A stretch of 9,471 nt of DNA. Origin: an uncultured Austwickia sp. Lineage in GTDB: Bacteria > Actinomycetota > Actinomycetes > Actinomycetales > Dermatophilaceae. Of the stretch, positions 5,585 through 9,471 are shown one piece after another (positions within the stretch are counted from its first letter, which is position 1; every line of letters begins with the position of its first letter). The stretch is from positions 1 to 9,471 of the forward strand of contig CAKUSI010000139.1 in NCBI GenBank assembly GCA_934678955.1, written 5' to 3'. The notes under the pieces are model-generated. The model did not search any database. It was given only the letters and a program-made list of their open reading frames with translations, and was not told the origin of the DNA. A program made the position numbers and the translations under genes.

Positions 5585-8206
5585 CTTGACCGGCTTCGGC
5601 TTGCGGTAGAACGTGTTCTCCAGCGGAAGCTTCGTACGGAAGTCTCCGTCCTTCTTGAAGTACGCGTTCTGCATCGCCGGGGCCGCCAGGCAGCAGGTGA
5701 TCTCGCCGACGCCCTTGGCGCCGTACGAACGCTCCTCCACGTGCCGGTCCACGAAGATGCTCTTGATCGTGGGCATCTGGTTGGCCTTGATGATGCCCAG
5801 CTGAGCCAGCTTCACCTGCGGGACCCCGTCCTTGTAGGGGAAGTCCTCGGTGACGCCGTAGCCGATGCCCATCGCGATCCCGCCGACGACCTGCCCGCGG
5901 CAGGTGACCGGGTTGATCACGCGGCCCGCGTCGGTGGCGGCGACGGCGTGAATCATCTCGCCGTCCTTGTTGATGACGAAGATCTGCGTGGCGTAGCCGT
6001 AGGAGATGTGGCTGACCGGGTGCTTCTTGTCCGAGGTGATCGGGTCGGTCTTGTAGTCGAACTCGCCCTTGTAGATCTTGCCCTCGAGGTCGGCCAGCGT
6101 CTTGCCCGAGTCCAGGTCGGCCGCGAGCATCAGACCCGCCAGCCGGGCTGCCTCGCCGGTGAACGTCGTCTGGCGCGAGGCCGTCGTCGTGCCGGCGTCG
6201 GGGGAGAAGCTCGTGTCCGGCCGGTCCACGACGACCTGGTCGCGGGTCAGCCCCGCGGCGTCGCCGACGATCTGCATGAGGACGGTCGTGAGTCCCTGGC
6301 CGATGCCTGCGGCAGAGCTGCGGATGTGGGCCTTGCCGTCGATGATCTCGACGTTGCAGCGACCCGGGTCCGGCAGACCGACGCCGACGCCGGCGTTCTT
6401 CATCGCCGACGCGATGCCGACGTAAACCTCCGGGTCGGCCTCGTACTTCTCGAAGTCCTCCTTGACCGCCTCGAGCGTCTCCAGCATGCCGGTGCTCTCG
6501 TCGGCGATCTGGCCGTTCGGCAGGGACTTGCCGGGCCGGATGGCGTTGCGGTAGCGAATCTCCCAGCCGGACAACCCCATCTGATCCGCCAGGTCGTTGA
6601 CGAGGCACTCGATCACGTGGGCGGACTGGGTCACGCCGAAGCCGCGGAACGCGCCGGCCGGCGGGTTGTTCGTGTAGACCGCGTCGCCGATGACCTCCAT
6701 GTTCTCGTACGCGTACGGGCCGCCCGCGTGGGTGCACGCGCGTTGCAGGACGGGCCCGCCGAGCGAGGCGTAGGCGCCGGTGTCGGAGATGATCCGGGCG
6801 CGCATGGCCTGGAAGATGCCGTTTTCGTCGGCGCCGAGCCGCATGTGGATCTTCATCGCGTGGCGCTTCGGGTGGTAGTTGAAGCTCTCCTGGCGCGTGA
6901 AGAGGACCTTGACCGGCCGCTGCGTCAGGAACGCGCAGAGCGCGGCCTGGTGCTGGACCGACATGTCCTCCTTGCCGCCGAAGCCGCCGCCGACCAGGGC
7001 GGACCGGATCCGGACCTTCTCCATCGGCAGGCCCAGGTACTCCGAGACCTCGTGGTACTCGTCGTAGATGCCCTGACCGCCGGAGATCACGAAGATGCCG
7101 TCGCCGTCGGGCACGCCGATCGCGGCCTCGGTCTCCATGAACGCGTGCTCCTGCGGCGGCAGGTCGAACGACGCCTCCGCGAAGTACTTGCTGCGCTCGA
7201 AGCCCTCGTCGACGTTGCCGCGTCGGATCTCCTCGTGCGCGCAGACGTTGTTCTCGGGGATCCAGTACTGCCCGAACTTCATGAAGCCCTCGCCGTGGAT
7301 CTGCGGCATCCCCGGCTTCATGGCCTCTTCGCTGTCGGTGATCGGCTCGTAGACCTCGTACTCGACCTTGACCGCGGCGACCGCGGCGTCCGCCTCTTCG
7401 CGGGTCTCGGCGACCACCATCGCGAGCGTGTCGCCGATGTACTTCGTGGTCTCGCCGACCGCGATCATGCCCGGCCAGTCCTTGTAGAGGTGACCGATCT
7501 TCTGGTTGCCGGGGATGTCCTTGGCGGTGAAGACCGCGATCACGCCGGGCATCGCCTCGGCCTCGGAGGTGTCGATCGAGAGGATCTTGGCCCGCGCGTG
7601 AGCGCTGAACAGGTTCCGGCCGTAGGTGATGCCCTCCATGATGATGTCGTCGACGTATTCGCCGATGCCCAGGGCCTTGTCGATGGCGTCCTCGCGGAAG
7701 ACGTCCTCCCCGACCGCGAGCTTGGTCGGGATCTCCGGGACCGGGGCGTTGTCGCGGATGAGGTCCGCGGCGAGCAGGATCGCGTCCTCGATCTGCTCGT
7801 AACCGGTGCAACGACACATGTTGGCCCGGATCGAGTGCTTGACCTCGTCACGGGTGGGCTCGTTGTTGGTGTCGATGAGGCCCTTGCCCGCGACCACCAT
7901 GCCCGGGATGCAGAACCCGCACTGCACGCCGCCGGTCTTGGCGAAGCTGTAGCCGAAGATCTCGCGCTCGCGCTCGGTGAAGCCGTTCAAGGTGACGATC
8001 TGCTTGCCGGCCAGGCGCTTGACCTTCTGGGTGCAGGCGCGGACGGCCTTGCCGTTGACGAGCACCGTGCAGGTGCCGCAGGCGCCCTGGTTACAGCCGT
8101 CCTTGACCGTCTTGTCGTTGAGTTTCTCGCGGAGGACGAGCATCAGATCGGCGTCGTCCGCGACGTCGACGTCGTAATCCGTTCCGTTGACGTTCAGTGT
8201 GTACAT
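5576..8206 (-). CDS. xdh: selenium-dependent xanthine dehydrogenase-type molybdenum hydroxylase
   Basis: This 876-residue cytosolic hydroxylase fuses two [2Fe-2S] domains and the molybdopterin domains in one chain, as in Desulfovibrio aldehyde oxidoreductase and the Se-dependent Xdh family. There is no FAD domain. Cluster II ligands are Cys38, 43, 46 and 58; cluster I ligands are Cys96, 99, 131 and 133 (CGFC...CRC). In the catalytic part, GGQG (Gln378), GGGFGGKE (Glu413), LQRACTH (Arg489), AFRGFG (Phe523) and GAKGVGE (Glu835) align with the bovine xanthine oxidase residues Gln767, Glu802, Arg880, Phe914 and Glu1261. Xanthine or another purine is therefore a likely substrate. Selenium is expected as a Mo ligand, since no selenocysteine codon is present. 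The ATG at 8206 is preceded by GGAGGAG. The open frame runs to 9148, but that part is repeat-derived low complexity. The gene heads the cluster; the neighbouring SDMH genes are the main evidence for selenium dependence. Confidence 0.94.
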   Translation of the reverse strand: MYTLNVNGTDYDVDVADDADLMLVLREKLNDKTVKDGCNQGACGTCTVLVNGKAVRACTQKVKRLAGKQIVTLNGFTEREREIFGYSFAKTGGVQCGFCIPGMVVAGKGLIDTNNEPTRDEVKHSIRANMCRCTGYEQIEDAILLAADLIRDNAPVPEIPTKLAVGEDVFREDAIDKALGIGEYVDDIIMEGITYGRNLFSAHARAKILSIDTSEAEAMPGVIAVFTAKDIPGNQKIGHLYKDWPGMIAVGETTKYIGDTLAMVVAETREEADAAVAAVKVEYEVYEPITDSEEAMKPGMPQIHGEGFMKFGQYWIPENNVCAHEEIRRGNVDEGFERSKYFAEASFDLPPQEHAFMETEAAIGVPDGDGIFVISGGQGIYDEYHEVSEYLGLPMEKVRIRSALVGGGFGGKEDMSVQHQAALCAFLTQRPVKVLFTRQESFNYHPKRHAMKIHMRLGADENGIFQAMRARIISDTGAYASLGGPVLQRACTHAGGPYAYENMEVIGDAVYTNNPPAGAFRGFGVTQSAHVIECLVNDLADQMGLSGWEIRYRNAIRPGKSLPNGQIADESTGMLETLEAVKEDFEKYEADPEVYVGIASAMKNAGVGVGLPDPGRCNVEIIDGKAHIRSSAAGIGQGLTTVLMQIVGDAAGLTRDQVVVDRPDTSFSPDAGTTTASRQTTFTGEAARLAGLMLAADLDSGKTLADLEGKIYKGEFDYKTDPITSDKKHPVSHISYGYATQIFVINKDGEMIHAVAATDAGRVINPVTCRGQVVGGIAMGIGYGVTEDFPYKDGVPQVKLAQLGIIKANQMPTIKSIFVDRHVEERSYGAKGVGEITCCLAAPAMQNAYFKKDGDFRTKLPLENTFYRKPKPVKAH

Positions 8207-8213
8207 TCGGTCT

Positions 8214-8220
8214 CTCCTCC
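8214..8220 (-). promoter_or_regulatory. Shine-Dalgarno site of xdh
   Basis: GGAGGAG on the minus strand lies 7 nt before the ATG at 8206. It fixes the xdh start against the much longer open frame that extends to 9148. Confidence 0.8.
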
Positions 8221-8241
8221 AGCTGCCCCAAGACCTGTTCG

Positions 8242-8313
8242 GTCCGCGTGCCCTGCTGATGCATGCTGTGTTGTCCGCGTGCCCTGCCGTGCCGTGCTGT
8301 CCGCGCGCCCTGC
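8242..8313. repeat. three spaced copies of a 15-bp motif upstream of xdh
   Basis: GTCCGCGTGCCCTGC occurs at 8242-8256 and 8273-8287, and as GTCCGCGCGCCCTGC at 8299-8313. Start-to-start distances are 31 and 26 bp. The copies lie 36-107 bp upstream of the xdh start, so they could be binding sites for a regulator or a decayed minisatellite. Confidence 0.7.
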
Positions 8314-8649
8314 TGTCGGCTGATCTGGTGCGACCAGAGCCAGCAATCGGCCGAGTCGCTCCGTTGGCCGAAGCCAGATCGGATGGACCGAAGGCCCGCT
8401 TGTCGACCCGTGACCTGCTCGAGGAAAACGGCTCGCGTGTTGTCCGGCCACTGTAACGCGCCGGGGGTCGAGGCGTCCGGTCGTTGCCGCCGCCCGTCGC
8501 CGGCCAGGAGGCACGATGCTGCAGGTGCCCAGCGGTTTGGGCGGCGGGAGTAGGCGAAAGCGGTGGCGACCTACCCGCCAGCTTCGGGTGAATCGACGTA
8601 CATCCGTGATAACTCGTCCGGCGTGCAGGGTGCCGTCGGCCAGTTTGGG

Positions 8650-8747
8650 ATGTGCCGCTTGTGATGTGCTGCTGGTGACGTGCCGCTTGTGATGTGCTGC
8701 TGGTGACGTGCCGCTTGTGATGTGCCGCTTGTGACGTGCCGCCCGGC
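8650..8747. repeat. 14-bp tandem repeat, seven units, upstream of pxpA
   Basis: Units start every 14 bp from 8650. ATGTGCCGCTTGTG, ATGTGCTGCTGGTG and ACGTGCCGCTTGTG alternate, and the seventh (8734) is half-decayed. The array is flanked by direct repeats of GCAGGGTGCCG at 8625-8635 and 8760-8770. It ends 38 bp before the pxpA ATG, so it overlaps the likely promoter or leader of that gene. Confidence 0.9.
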
Positions 8748-8773
8748 AGCTTGTGCCGCGCAGGGTGCCGGTC

Positions 8774-8778
8774 GAGGA
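8774..8778 (+). promoter_or_regulatory. Shine-Dalgarno site of pxpA
   Basis: GAGGA lies 7 nt before the ATG at 8786 and fixes the start directly before MRVDLNADVGES. A nearer ATG at 8778 is in another frame. Confidence 0.7.
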
Positions 8779-8785
8779 TGGTCGA

Positions 8786-9471
8786 ATGCGCGTGGACCTC
8801 AACGCCGATGTGGGCGAGTCCTTCGGGGCCTGGCGGGTGGGGGACGACGGTGCGCTGGCGCCGCTTCTGTCGAGCATGAACGTGGCCTGCGGCTTCCACG
8901 CCGGAGACGCAGCGACGATGCGCGCCACCGTCCGGCTCGCGCGACGGTATGGCCTTGCCGTGGGTGCTCACGTGTCCTACCGGGACCTGGCGGGGTTCGG
9001 CCGACGATTCCTCGACGTGGACCCGGACGAGCTCTGCGCGGAGGTGCGCTATCAGGTCGGCGCGCTGACGGCGATCGCTGCAGCGGAAGGGGTCCCGGTG
9101 ACGTACTGCAAGCCGCATGGAGCGCTGTACCACGCCATGGTGACCCACGAGGGACAGGCTCGCGCCGTCGTGGAGGCGCTGGCAGGGATGGCGACGCCGG
9201 GGCTAGTGGGGTCGGACTCAGGCGGCGAAGCGCTCACCCTGCTCGGCCTGCCGGGGTCCGTGGCGTTGGCGCTTGCCATGGAGGTGGGGCTGCCGACCGC
9301 CACCGAGGCGTTCTGCGACCGCGCGTACACGCCCGAGGGGACGCTCGTGTCGCGCGAGCGTCCCGGAGCCGTGCTGCGCGATCCCGCGTCGATCGCGGCC
9401 CGGGCCGTGCGGATGGTCACTGAGGGCGTCGTGGAGGCCGTGGACGGTACGGAGATTCCCGTGGCCGCCGA
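8786..9471 (+). CDS. pxpA: 5-oxoprolinase subunit A (LamB/YcsF family), 3' truncated by window
   Basis: PxpA is one component of the prokaryotic ATP-dependent 5-oxoprolinase (PxpABC), which converts 5-oxoproline to glutamate in the cytosol. The visible 228 residues, of about 250 usual for the family, start MRVDLNADVGESFG and continue with NVACGFHAGD, GAHVSYRDLAGFGRR, YCKPHGALYH, EAFCDRAYTPEGTLVSRERPGAVL. All are conserved YcsF segments with likely metal- or substrate-binding His, Asp and Glu residues. The reading frame is open to the window edge without a stop, so the gene continues to the right. It is transcribed divergently from xdh. PxpB and PxpC would be expected downstream but are out of view. 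A link to the selenium cluster is possible but not shown. Confidence 0.95.
   Translation, partial: MRVDLNADVGESFGAWRVGDDGALAPLLSSMNVACGFHAGDAATMRATVRLARRYGLAVGAHVSYRDLAGFGRRFLDVDPDELCAEVRYQVGALTAIAAAEGVPVTYCKPHGALYHAMVTHEGQARAVVEALAGMATPGLVGSDSGGEALTLLGLPGSVALALAMEVGLPTATEAFCDRAYTPEGTLVSRERPGAVLRDPASIAARAVRMVTEGVVEAVDGTEIPVAA

Larger units (their letters stand above)
8207..8785. other. 579-nt gene-free divergent region between xdh and pxpA
   Basis: Neither strand shows a protein with recognisable motifs here. The open frames crossing it are low-complexity translations of repeats. It must hold the promoters for xdh (minus) and pxpA (plus), but I see no convincing -35/-10 pair; a TACAGT hexamer on the minus strand near 8450 is only a weak candidate. 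The region holds a dispersed 15-bp motif on the xdh side and a 14-bp tandem array on the pxpA side. A small GCCCA/TGGGC stem lies near 8527-8543. Confidence 0.7.

Noticed and set aside
5579..8323. 914-residue plus-strand open frame opposite xdh
   Set aside because: It has an Asp/Arg/Leu/Val-rich composition without motifs, the usual mirror of a high-GC gene; xdh on the other strand has full domain support.
8194..8928. 244-residue minus-strand open frame in the divergent region
   Set aside because: It is built from repeat translations (Thr/Ser/His/Ala runs), has no family motifs and overlaps the starts of both xdh and pxpA.
8207..9148. N-terminal extension of xdh to 1190 residues
   Set aside because: The extension is low-complexity, runs through the 14-bp repeats and antisense to pxpA. 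The ATG at 8206 has GGAGGAG upstream and the ferredoxin-type domain starts there.

Overview
The window comes from a high-GC bacterium. GC-rich third codon positions, GTG starts and strong AGGAGG-type Shine-Dalgarno (SD) sites suggest an actinomycete-like organism. That assignment is tentative, because no phylogenetic marker is present and high-GC Firmicutes remain possible. Almost everything coding belongs to one minus-strand locus that I read as a selenium-dependent molybdenum hydroxylase (SDMH) cluster. This is the 'third use' of selenium, in which SelD-made selenophosphate supplies a labile selenium cofactor rather than selenocysteine or selenouridine.

Layout, in transcription order on the minus strand. 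(1) xdh (8206-5576) is a fused iron-sulfur/molybdopterin hydroxylase of the selenium-dependent xanthine dehydrogenase type. (2) selD (5386-4286) is selenophosphate synthetase with Cys, not Sec, at the active site. (3) yedF (4102-3488) has a TusA-like plus a DsrE-like domain. (4) A yqeB-family SDMH accessory gene spans 3330-2437. (5) A class V aminotransferase/cysteine desulfurase-like gene of the EF2568 type spans 2431-1271. (6) A small DUF3343 putative Se/S carrier spans 1274-1008. (7) yqeC (1048-212) is a P-loop selenium cofactor protein. Genes 4-7 are packed tightly (5-nt gap, 4-nt overlap, 41-nt overlap) and look translationally coupled. Genes 1-4 are separated by gaps of about 115-190 nt. 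A strong 13-bp hairpin follows xdh, so xdh may be expressed at a different level from the maturation genes.

On the plus strand, divergent from xdh across a 579-nt gene-free region, begins pxpA (LamB/YcsF family 5-oxoprolinase subunit A). It runs off the right edge of the window.

How the genes probably work together: the aminotransferase-like protein would mobilise selenium (or sulfur). YedF and the DUF3343 protein carry it as persulfide or perselenide on conserved cysteines, and SelD activates it to selenophosphate. YqeB and YqeC then help build or insert the selenium ligand on the molybdenum cofactor of Xdh. The cluster as seen has no FAD subunit, no MocA/MobA-like nucleotidyltransferase and no selA, selB or selC.

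The most unexpected non-coding pattern is that nearly every wide gap carries its own unrelated short tandem repeat array. These are a 52-bp unit downstream of yqeC, 13-bp between yqeB and yedF, 11-bp between yedF and selD, 14-bp upstream of pxpA, and a dispersed 15-bp motif upstream of xdh.
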